Part shown: one piece after another, positions 9,287 through 16,684 of the stretch
How positions within the stretch are numbered: the stretch's first letter is position 1
Layout: each line of letters opens with the position of its first letter
Assembly: GCF_001467695.1 (NCBI RefSeq)
Contig: NZ_LNYE01000020.1
Location: 195,460-259,459 of the forward strand
Length of the DNA stretch: 64,000 nucleotides
From: Legionella gratiana
GTDB taxonomy: Bacteria > Pseudomonadota > Gammaproteobacteria > Legionellales > Legionellaceae
Reading direction: 5' to 3'
The notes under the pieces: generated by a model
What the model was told of the DNA's origin: nothing
The model's database searches: none
The model's input: the letters and a program-made list of their open reading frames with translations, nothing else
Made by a program: the position numbers and the translations under genes

Positions 9287-10534
9287 TTACTTTATTATCA
9301 TGACCCATTTTGAAGATGGGTCAATCTTTTGATTATTATTAGGATTTCCAGCAGTATAATGTTTGCTCATCAAAGTGCTGGTGGCTTTATCAAATTTATT
9401 CTTACTGATGTGTTTTTTGAGGCAATTGCTTACAGTTTCAGTTGAAGTGCCTAAACAGAACGCTTGATTGAAATCATAATATTGCCGGAGCTCGCTTTTT
9501 TCAGCAGTAGAGCCCATAAAATTATAGGCTACATAGTTTTTTAATTGCCATGAAGACGCATCATTCGGTCTTGATAAATTTAACGTTTTAAAGGAAGAAG
9601 CATTGCCGTGATCGGTCCCAATAGAGGCTGAATAAATAATCGGTATCACATAGCCTTTATTTTCAATTTTAATCGCATGAATCTCATCGAAATGAGTATG
9701 AGCGGCGACCATGCCCAGTATGACTTCCGGATACGCTTTTATAATTTTTATGAAGGACTCCTTATATATTGATTCCCAATTCTGAAGTGGAACATGCATG
9801 GCTAAAAGCACACGATCATGCTTTTCTTTGCTGGTTTTAATTTCATGTTCCAACCATTGAAGTTCTTCTGTAGCGCCATCTCGAGAAGGAGAGAATTGTG
9901 GCCTTGATACAAATACCACACTGTTTAGAGAAATAAGCTTGAGATGATCACTTAAATAAGCAGAGTAATAACCGTAGTTTTTGTTTTCATTGAGGATGCA
10001 AGACCTACCATAAAAAGGACATTTTATACCTGTGGAGAGAAACCCATCATTGTTACCTGTTACCCAGTTTAATAGGTCGAAAGCGGATTGATTTTTATAC
10101 GTAAAAGGGCCGTAATTTCTTTGCAAAGAATCATTATTACCAAAGACATAGAAATAAGGAAATGGATTTATTTTTTCAAACAATTGTTCAAAAACTAAAT
10201 TAATATTAGCTCGAGTTGTCTTACGTTTGTATGCATTATGTGCAGGCAAGTCTCCAAGCAATAAAACTGCCTGATTTGCTTCTTGATGCGAGTCGAGTTG
10301 TTCACCAATTTTCGCGATTAAAACTTTAAAACTTTGTGGATCTAATTCTTCAGAAATATTGGGTTTTGGATTTATATGAGTTATTTGATGTTTTGTAATA
10401 TCTACATGAGGGTCTGAAATTAAAAGTACATCCATCTGATTTTGATTGTTATCATTTGCAGCAATCGAATAAAAATTAGCCATATAAAGTAACGTTGTAG
10501 TACAAACAACTGTAAATTTTTTCAAACTCATCAT
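9287..10534 (-). CDS. Secreted calcineurin-like phosphoesterase (acid sphingomyelinase-like)
   Basis: 415 residues with an N-terminal signal peptide (about 1-25). The dimetal phosphoesterase motifs occur in order: SDPHVD (D-x-H), LLLGDLPAH (GD), FGNNDS (GNND in place of GNHD), AMHVP (H), and AAHTHFDE (H-x-H). Spacing and the GNND variant resemble secreted acid-sphingomyelinase-like phosphodiesterases. Substrate is not deducible; phosphodiester hydrolysis outside the cytoplasm is the supported claim. Probably exported to the periplasm or through type II secretion. Stands alone on the minus strand. Confidence 0.82.
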   Translation of the reverse strand: MMSLKKFTVVCTTTLLYMANFYSIAANDNNQNQMDVLLISDPHVDITKHQITHINPKPNISEELDPQSFKVLIAKIGEQLDSHQEANQAVLLLGDLPAHNAYKRKTTRANINLVFEQLFEKINPFPYFYVFGNNDSLQRNYGPFTYKNQSAFDLLNWVTGNNDGFLSTGIKCPFYGRSCILNENKNYGYYSAYLSDHLKLISLNSVVFVSRPQFSPSRDGATEELQWLEHEIKTSKEKHDRVLLAMHVPLQNWESIYKESFIKIIKAYPEVILGMVAAHTHFDEIHAIKIENKGYVIPIIYSASIGTDHGNASSFKTLNLSRPNDASSWQLKNYVAYNFMGSTAEKSELRQYYDFNQAFCLGTSTETVSNCLKKHISKNKFDKATSTLMSKHYTAGNPNNNQKIDPSSKWVMIIK

Positions 10535-10806
10535 CTATTCTCTTTTTAATTAGACTCTAGTAACTCTGCTGCACGATCTATTTGAAACAAGCGTCACATT
10601 CTACGATGATTTCGATAATGGTTTTTTAAAGAAATTTAAAAATATACGCAAATTTTACAAATTGGACATTCTTGACACTCATGGTCCTCTCCTAGTTTAT
10701 AACTTTCTCATTCCGATTAAAAATAGGTTTAAGTCCATATCACCACCTGATAAAGCAAAAAAACGGAAATTAAATGTTCCTTTATTTAAGGATTTTGGTA
10801 ACGTCT

Positions 10807-11721
10807 CTAATAAGTTTTGAAGTGCGCTATGATAAAATCTAACAAGAGCCGAGTTCGCTTTGGTAGGATCTGCTGATGAGGATAGATTGCATATAAATGG
10901 TAAAAACCAAAATTATATTTTGTAAGAATTGGCTGTAGTTGCTGTTGTTGTAGTGCTATTCTGACATTGAGATCTGTAAATTTCCCTATCCCATATCCAT
11001 TAATACATGCACTAAGAGCACTCTCGATATCGTTACAATTAAATTTTGGTTCAAACGTAAAGCATCTATTTTGATTATTATCTTTATAATTCCATGTTTC
11101 TTGATTTGCATGGTCTGAACTCATGCAACTGACTATTCGATGATTTAATAACTCATCCACAAACTCAGGCTTCCCCTGTTTGAGTAAATATTCAGCGCTG
11201 GCATACAAACAAATTTTTTCTTTAGTAATTAACCTCATTTGTAAGCTACTGTCTTTTAATGTCGTTTCATCATCCATATAACCGGCACCACGAATCACTA
11301 AATCAATGTGCTCCTTGACGAGATCAATTTTTTGATTATTCAACACTAAGTCAATTTTGATATCTTTAAAATCATCTAAAAATTTGATTAACAGAGGGGT
11401 TAAATAATGCCTCCCAAAATAAAAAGGAGCGCTGACTCGTATTAACCCCTTCGGCTTTTTTGCCGAAGACTGGATTAACGTAAGCGCTGAGTCTAACTCC
11501 TGTTGAATTCGGTGAGCATGTTCCCAAAACAAATGTCCTTCTGATGTTAAGTGCAACTGTCGTGTAGTTCGCTTGAGAAGTGTGACACCAAGCTTCGCTT
11601 CTAAGTGCGCAATACGACGACTCACTAAGCCAGCTGATAACCCTAAATGTCTTGCTGCATGACTAAATCCACCTTGTTGCACTACAGCCACAAATAGTGC
11701 TGTATCGTCTAACATCCCCAT
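10807..11721 (-). CDS. LysR-family transcriptional regulator
   Basis: 304 residues, standard length. The N-terminal winged helix-turn-helix covers about 5-62 (GGFSHAARHLGLSAGLVSRR, then a basic wing), followed by a periplasmic-binding-protein-like effector domain from about 90. Divergently transcribed from the 2OG-oxygenase/AlaDH-like pair with a gap of about 130 bases, the usual arrangement for a LysR regulator controlling its neighbours. The co-inducer is unknown. The closest type is the LysR subgroup around DhcR/CrgA-like regulators, by general look only. Confidence 0.92.
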   Translation of the reverse strand: MGMLDDTALFVAVVQQGGFSHAARHLGLSAGLVSRRIAHLEAKLGVTLLKRTTRQLHLTSEGHLFWEHAHRIQQELDSALTLIQSSAKKPKGLIRVSAPFYFGRHYLTPLLIKFLDDFKDIKIDLVLNNQKIDLVKEHIDLVIRGAGYMDDETTLKDSSLQMRLITKEKICLYASAEYLLKQGKPEFVDELLNHRIVSCMSSDHANQETWNYKDNNQNRCFTFEPKFNCNDIESALSACINGYGIGKFTDLNVRIALQQQQLQPILTKYNFGFYHLYAIYPHQQILPKRTRLLLDFIIAHFKTY

Positions 11722-11851
11722 CGATTATATGCAAATAGTAAAATATGTTGTTCATTTTAAGTCATTGTTTGGCTATAGAAAACTACTTACTCTATCCAAT
11801 GACACAATGTATTAATTTATATTTTAAAGAAAGCATTTAGGAACGAAAAAT

Positions 11852-12850
11852 TTGAGCAATCCCAATTACCTTCTGAGAGCGATCATGCATAGCAATAGTT
11901 TCATTAACCTACCCTTAATTGATGTTTCAAAAACAATAGACCAACAATCAGGATCTGAAGAATACAGTAACATGGATAAGGCATGTAAAACCTATGGCGC
12001 TTTTTTTCTTAGTGGGATTGAGTCAAGAACACAGTTTAATTTACAGGGTCTATTTTCTGAAGCAGCACATTTCTTTAACTTAGATTTGTCTGTAAAAAAA
12101 CGTTATATTGCCTCTGCTGATAATCGTTATTTAGGCTATAGAGGAATAGGCAGTGAATTTAGTGAATTGGCTCATCGCCAATATGAACCCTGTGAACAAT
12201 ACAAAGTGGGCTATTTAAATGATTTAAAAAATAATACGTCAACATTTGGAGTTGAAGCAATTCAGGCGCATGGTTCAATCTTTAAAAAACACGTGCAAGC
12301 TGGTTTTCATTCTTTGGATCATATTGGCGCATATCTTTTATCAATAATCGCTAATAACTTAAATTTAGGTGAACATTATTTTGCTGACTATTGCAATCAC
12401 CCCAATCATCAATTGGGGCTTAATTGCTACCCTAGCGAACATCATCTATCAAATCATAATAATCCTGACCAATATGGTATGAGTGCCCACAAAGATTTAT
12501 GCCTAATAACCATTATCGCCCAAGATAAACCCGGGTTAATGCTAAAAGATATTGATGGTGAATGGAAAATTGTTCCTTATATTCCCAACACATTAATTAT
12601 CATGCTTGGTGAGTTTATGGAGGTTTGGACTGATGGTTATTATCTAGCACCGCTTCATCAAGTTTTGAAATCAACTACTGAGAGAAGATTATCTGTTATT
12701 TATAAACTACGGCCAAATTATGACGCCAAAATTCCAGTAATTGCAGGGATTAATCCGCACTCCAATAACAGGTGTAGAACCGTCATTCATACGGGAAAAG
12801 CGTATGATAATAAATTAAAAAATATTATGTACATCGATAAGGGGATGTAG
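11852..12850 (+). CDS. 2-oxoglutarate/Fe(II) oxygenase, isopenicillin-N-synthase-like
   Basis: 332 residues from TTG 11852 (AGGA about ten bases upstream); ATG 11885 is an alternative that begins just before the family N-terminal LPLIDVSK. The iron triad is visible: His213-x-Asp215 in SAHKDLC and distal His269 in APLHQV, with the R-x-S 2-oxoglutarate motif near residue 279 (ERRLSV). Belongs to the large DIOX_N/2OG-FeII_Oxy superfamily that includes IPNS, ACC oxidase and bacterial ethylene-forming enzymes; the substrate cannot be predicted. Followed after three bases by the AlaDH/PNT-like gene and controlled presumably by the divergent LysR. Confidence 0.88.
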   Translation: MSNPNYLLRAIMHSNSFINLPLIDVSKTIDQQSGSEEYSNMDKACKTYGAFFLSGIESRTQFNLQGLFSEAAHFFNLDLSVKKRYIASADNRYLGYRGIGSEFSELAHRQYEPCEQYKVGYLNDLKNNTSTFGVEAIQAHGSIFKKHVQAGFHSLDHIGAYLLSIIANNLNLGEHYFADYCNHPNHQLGLNCYPSEHHLSNHNNPDQYGMSAHKDLCLITIIAQDKPGLMLKDIDGEWKIVPYIPNTLIIMLGEFMEVWTDGYYLAPLHQVLKSTTERRLSVIYKLRPNYDAKIPVIAGINPHSNNRCRTVIHTGKAYDNKLKNIMYIDKGM

Positions 12851-12853
12851 ATT

Positions 12854-13873
12854 TTGCAACCTAAAATTTTCTTATTAAAAGAATCTCGCCATAATGAAAA
12901 GCGAGTAGCTTTAATCCCCAGTGATGTGGCGCAATTAATCCATTTGGGAGTCAGGGTTTACGTTGAAGATTCTGCAGGGGTATGGGCTGGTTATAGTAAT
13001 GAAGATTACCTATCGGCGGGTGCTAGCATCCGTCAAATTAACTATAATCAGGTTGATAGTTATCAACACGCATTTAGTGACATCGATATTATTGTGCGCG
13101 TGAAACGACCTGATCGGGCACGAGAAAAAATCGAAAACAGTGTAATAAAGCCCCATACGAAAATGGTAGGTTTATTAGATATTCTTGAACGAGATTCTGA
13201 ACATATTTCAGAATATCAACGGGCTAAAATTGACTATTATTCATTGGATCAATTTCTTTTTCCAGCTCATACACCAATGGATTCTTTAAAAGAAATGAGT
13301 CGAATAGCCGGTAAACTAGCCCTGGAACATGCGATTGAAATCTTTAACGCACCGGTCAGACACGTTTCAATTATTGGTAGTGGTGAAGCAGGTACCACCG
13401 CCTACCAAGAATGCATGAAGCGTAACTTACCACACACTGTAATAACGAGCGATCGATACAAATCGAAGCTTCTTAGCTTGCAAGGCATCCATAATGTGGT
13501 TGTCGAACGTCATTTATCATTAAAAAAAAGGCAAGATAGAATTTATCAAGTGATTAAAGATACTGATATTGTTATAGCCGCTGCATCGACCGCATGGATT
13601 GCTGCACCAATGTTAATTCCAGAGTCAACATTACTAAAATTAAAAAGCGGTACAACCCTTGTTGACTTAGCAGTATCTGACGGGAGTAATGTATTTGGCA
13701 GTCAACACGATGCAACGGTAACACTATCGAACAATGTAAAAATTATTAATGTAAGTGGTTATCCCAAAGAATTACCCGTTGAATCCAGTCGAGCCTGGAG
13801 TATTGCATGTTGTTATTTTCTGCACCTATTATTAACATCACATGATACCTTAATAAAACTAAAATACTGCTAG
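12854..13873 (+). CDS. AlaDH/PNT-family NAD(P)-dependent dehydrogenase-like protein
   Basis: 339 residues from TTG 12854; AAGGGGA lies about ten bases upstream, inside the end of the oxygenase gene. The N-terminus KESRHNEKRVALIP is the AlaDh_PNT N-domain signature (Lys/Arg substrate-binding region), and SIIGSGEAGTTA near residue 175 is a nucleotide-binding G-x-G-x-x-G loop. Family members are alanine dehydrogenases, transhydrogenase alpha subunits and saccharopine/lysine-type dehydrogenases; overall divergence prevents choosing among them. Tight linkage to the oxygenase suggests the two act on one amino-acid-derived compound (inference). Confidence 0.8.
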   Translation: MQPKIFLLKESRHNEKRVALIPSDVAQLIHLGVRVYVEDSAGVWAGYSNEDYLSAGASIRQINYNQVDSYQHAFSDIDIIVRVKRPDRAREKIENSVIKPHTKMVGLLDILERDSEHISEYQRAKIDYYSLDQFLFPAHTPMDSLKEMSRIAGKLALEHAIEIFNAPVRHVSIIGSGEAGTTAYQECMKRNLPHTVITSDRYKSKLLSLQGIHNVVVERHLSLKKRQDRIYQVIKDTDIVIAAASTAWIAAPMLIPESTLLKLKSGTTLVDLAVSDGSNVFGSQHDATVTLSNNVKIINVSGYPKELPVESSRAWSIACCYFLHLLLTSHDTLIKLKYC

Positions 13874-14057
13874 TGTTCCGTTATGCATACACCTCTCTAC
13901 ATACGCTCCACGGCCTTGCTCATGGAGGCTCAGTATTTAGCGCAGCTTTAAATAACCACAATACGATCTGAAAAACCGAATAGTGAAAAACATCGGAATT
14001 ACTTCATGACACACTCAATAGTATTTAAAGCACGCTCTGCAACAGGTTAAAATCATC
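13874..14057. other. Intergenic stretch before MFS remnant
   Basis: Follows the dehydrogenase-like gene. Nothing coding or structured recognised; the 725-base gap to the next gene is otherwise mostly occupied by a decayed transporter gene. Confidence 0.4.
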
Positions 14058-14300
14058 TTAAACTCCCTTATCTAGTGTCACAATAGAATTCATTGGCTTG
14101 TATTTCACGCGTTCACACAACACTATGAAAAAATCAGAGCATAAAGCGAATACACCAATGGTTAGAAAAAATACTTGCCCCCCAAAAGTTTGAAAAAGTA
14201 CCCCTCCTAAAATAGGTCCTAAAGCTAAACCCAGTTCTAAATGTTAGTGCACCAAAGTAAGTTCCTTTTAAATGAGCTGGAGCCATATCATCTGCGCTAG
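14058..14300 (-). pseudogene. MFS transporter remnant (C-terminal fragment, frameshifted)
   Basis: On the minus strand one frame reads ADDMAPAHLKGTYFGALT, then the reading must shift by one near 14235 to continue LGLALGPILGGVLFQTFGG, FFLTIGVFAL and a short tail ending at the TAA at 14058. The G-x-x-x-G-P-x-x-G-G pattern after a G-T-Y-F-G-A block is the motif-C region typical of 12-14 TM major facilitator drug/metabolite transporters. The rest of the gene is gone. Just upstream (about 14310-14390) another minus-strand frame reads FASPLSGIGLKAL and stops; its origin is unclear. Confidence 0.7.
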
Positions 14301-14597
14301 ATATTTAATGAAGCTTAGCATCGCTTTCAGGTTTATGATTTAGTGCCTTTAATCCAATACCTGAAAGAGGTGATGCAAAATGTGCATACCTCTTGCAACA
14401 TCTGATTCGTTAACAACAGAGTTCCCTAATTTTATCTCGGTAAAATTAACTTAGAGATTAGGTTGCGATCAAAAAATAGTATTCTTTTGATGGAGATTTT
14501 GTAGCATCAAAAAATCTCATATGACATACAAATAAAACCAATTGTACAAATAACAAATATGATGATTAAATATTTTTGTTCACTTATAGGTCAAAAA

Positions 14598-15629
14598 ATG
14601 AAACTCAAAAAAATTAGGGTAATAGATTATGAATATGGTTATGAAGAATTAATAAAGAAGATTTTATATAACTCAAAAGAACCCATTTTAATCAAAATAA
14701 AAAATTTCCCGGAAAAATTTTCTTTGGATTATTTTATTGAGCGGTTTAATGGGGAAGCAAAATACAATGTTTTTGAAAATAATATGTGCGTGGATCTGCA
14801 AAGCAGTGAATTAAAAACAGCCTTAACTGCGATAAAGGAGAATAAACCTTATCGAATTTTTTCCCAAATTTTTTCTAGAAATGAATCTGAGAAAATAGAA
14901 CGTCACGTGCCACTTTGGAAAAAATTTCCTTTAAGACCAAGATTTTTTAATAAAAATTTAGCCGTAGCCTATTTTTTTGGTGGCAAAGGGGCTCATACGG
15001 ATATGCATTATGATCGAGAGCATAGTTGTAATCTTCATTTATGTTTAAGTGGCAAAAAGGAAATTTTACTATTCACCGAAGATCAAAGTGATAATATTTA
15101 TAAAGTCCCATTCATCAGTGATAGCATGATTCATTTTGGTCTCCCTATGGACTTAATAAGAAAGGAATTCCCAAGAATAAATCAAGCGGAAGGCTATCAA
15201 GTATTTCTTGAGAAAGGTGATATGTTATTTATGCCCAGAAATTGTTGGCATTATACGACTTATCATGACGCTTCTTCCGCAGCAACATATGCATTTTATC
15301 CTAATAAGTTTTTTCACCTTTATGGGTTTTTAACGGGACACTTTTTTTTGGGATATAAAGTCTATTCGCAAATTGATCAGTATTCATGGTTCAAGAAATT
15401 TATTAAAAGTTATGCCTTTGCAACAGGCATTAAGAAGTATTTTTTTAAGATGATAGAAAAAATCTTATTTCTCGGTTTATTTCTTCCCATTAGCATTTGC
15501 AACATCATGGGTAAGAGAATATCGTTGTACCCAAGGGTTGCTGCCAAAAAGAGAAAAACAAAATTATATTGTTATCCAAAAAACCAAGTTATGTCGCAAG
15601 AATATGGCGTGGAGGATAAAGCAGTGTAA
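14598..15629 (+). CDS. JmjC/cupin-like FIH-type 2OG oxygenase, paralogue A
   Basis: 344 residues from ATG 14598 (AGG seven bases upstream); the in-frame ATG at 14559 is less likely because the paralogue at 31.7 kb starts at the same place with the same KKI...IDY opening. The jelly-roll signature of factor-inhibiting-HIF-type hydroxylases is visible: metal ligands His137-Tyr-Asp139 and distal His218 in GDMLFMPRNCWHY, with LSGKKEILLF in between carrying the usual Lys. The C-terminal 100 residues are basic with hydrophobic segments (FLTGHFFLG, ILFLGLFLPISIC) that may associate with membrane. Substrate unknown; family members hydroxylate protein side chains. Confidence 0.83.
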   Translation: MKLKKIRVIDYEYGYEELIKKILYNSKEPILIKIKNFPEKFSLDYFIERFNGEAKYNVFENNMCVDLQSSELKTALTAIKENKPYRIFSQIFSRNESEKIERHVPLWKKFPLRPRFFNKNLAVAYFFGGKGAHTDMHYDREHSCNLHLCLSGKKEILLFTEDQSDNIYKVPFISDSMIHFGLPMDLIRKEFPRINQAEGYQVFLEKGDMLFMPRNCWHYTTYHDASSAATYAFYPNKFFHLYGFLTGHFFLGYKVYSQIDQYSWFKKFIKSYAFATGIKKYFFKMIEKILFLGLFLPISICNIMGKRISLYPRVAAKKRKTKLYCYPKNQVMSQEYGVEDKAV

Positions 15630-15690
15630 TTTTTCTGGAGCTCATGTTAAAAAGGAAGAAAATTTAATTGTTTAAGTGGTGAGCTTGTTG

Positions 15691-15962
15691 TTAGAAAAAA
15701 TGAAAATGGATTGATGATGGATTTTCCGGGATATCTAAATAGGTAGAAATTTTTATGACTGCATCTAAAGCAAAATCCGCAAAAAAAGTTGGATGACCGT
15801 AAAAAACGACGCATAAAGAAGAATACTGTTTATATTCAAATATAATTTTTTCAGTAATGGCATTATATGAGTCTTGTCTATTTGAATATTTAAAATAAAG
15901 TGTCTCTAAAGACTCACTATTTAATTGCATATTAAAAATATAATCGTAATCGTCTGTCAAAG
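15691..15962 (-). pseudogene. Tetrapyrrole-methylase-type methyltransferase fragment
   Basis: The minus-strand frame from about 15962 reads N-x-E-SLETLY, then DSYNAITEKI, then CVVFYGHPTFFADFALDAV. The V-F-Y-G-H-P block and the preceding D-x-Y-x-x-M/I-x-E-x-I segment are highly characteristic of the TP_methylase (uroporphyrin-III methylase-like) fold, notably the stand-alone members related to borosin-type peptide N-methyltransferases. Only about 90 internal residues remain: the N-terminal GTG-loop and everything after ALDAV are missing (the frame ends in unrelated IHFHFF). It abuts the Abi_2 fragment on the same strand. Confidence 0.65.
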
Positions 15963-16189
15963 TCATATAGATTCGTAAGTTGGCTGAATTTTGTTCCTGA
16001 CTTGAAATTATGCTCAACATTATCAATTTGAAAGGGTCGCATGTATGGAGTTAATGGAGTTAATCTGAAAAAACTAATAGCTTCTAAAAAGCATAATGAG
16101 CGTAGCTCATCAATGATAATAAGACCTCGATTTTTTAGTAGCTCAATTTGTTCTTTAGGAGTAATTGCTGGTTTGGTGAATACTGCCAT
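15932..16189 (-). pseudogene. Abi_2-type abortive-infection protein, N-terminal fragment
   Basis: 85 residues. FTKPAITPKEQIELLKNRGL at the start, FLEAISFFRLTPL in the middle and LYDFDRRLRLYF at the end match successive motifs of the AbiD/AbiF-like Abi_2 family (phage defence), including the F/Y-D-x-R/K-L-R motif. Family proteins are about 300 residues, so roughly the N-terminal quarter is left. The 3' end runs into the methyltransferase fragment in another frame, consistent with one deletion joining two genes. Almost certainly non-functional. Confidence 0.68.
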
Positions 16190-16206
16190 AACTGGCCTTA
16201 TTTTTG

Positions 16207-16264
16207 ATAAAAAAACCCGCTCGATTTGAGCATACTGATCTAGATCAATAGAGGCTTGGCGGGT
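16207..16264 (-). terminator. Possible minus-strand terminator
   Basis: Read on the minus strand, ACCCGCC and GAGCGGGT bracket about 45 bases and are followed by seven T residues. The loop contains a second palindrome (TGATCTAGATCA). It lies upstream of the Abi_2 remnant and may have terminated a lost gene. Modest confidence because the main loop is long. Confidence 0.4.
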
Positions 16265-16684
16265 GTGTTAGACTGATTGTAGCTAAATATGGGGATTCAT
16301 ACAAAATAAATTTTTATTAAGTTTATTGAACAAGAAAAGCTAATATATTGAATTTAAGTCATTTTAATTAGCCAGTTTCTAATCTTCAACTAGAATAAAA
16401 TAAAAAGGTTAATTGAAATGAGGCAAAATAGCCACGAGAACCAAATTAGCACTTTTACATCTACCAGACCATTTTTAAAATGAGCTGGTGGAAAATATTT
16501 AATAATAGATAAAATTCTAAATAAATTACCAACTGGTTCTCGCTTAATTGAACCATTTGGTGGTTCTGGCGCAGTATTTTTAAACTTCAGCAAGAAATTA
16601 AACAAACAAAATGGGAGGTGAGCCTTTTCGGAGGAGTAAGCTAAATATTTTTATATATTTCATTTTGATTGTTGCAATTTCTGA
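16265..16684. other. Intergenic stretch, doubtful 71-codon frame
   Basis: Contains a minus-strand frame (16390-16605) with a TTG start and a hydrophobic C-terminal segment (VLIWFSWLFCLISINLFILF); it lacks a good ribosome site and a recognisable family, so it may be debris. The rest is AT-rich with nothing recognised. Confidence 0.4.

Noticed and set aside
16207..16275. attC-like (integron) site, because GTTAGAC near 16268 fits GTTRRRY
   Set aside because: No matching RYYYAAC partner at a suitable distance and no cassette-type flanks or integrase.
16390..16605. 71-residue membrane protein
   Set aside because: TTG start without ribosome site, no family; kept only as a note in the spacer entry.
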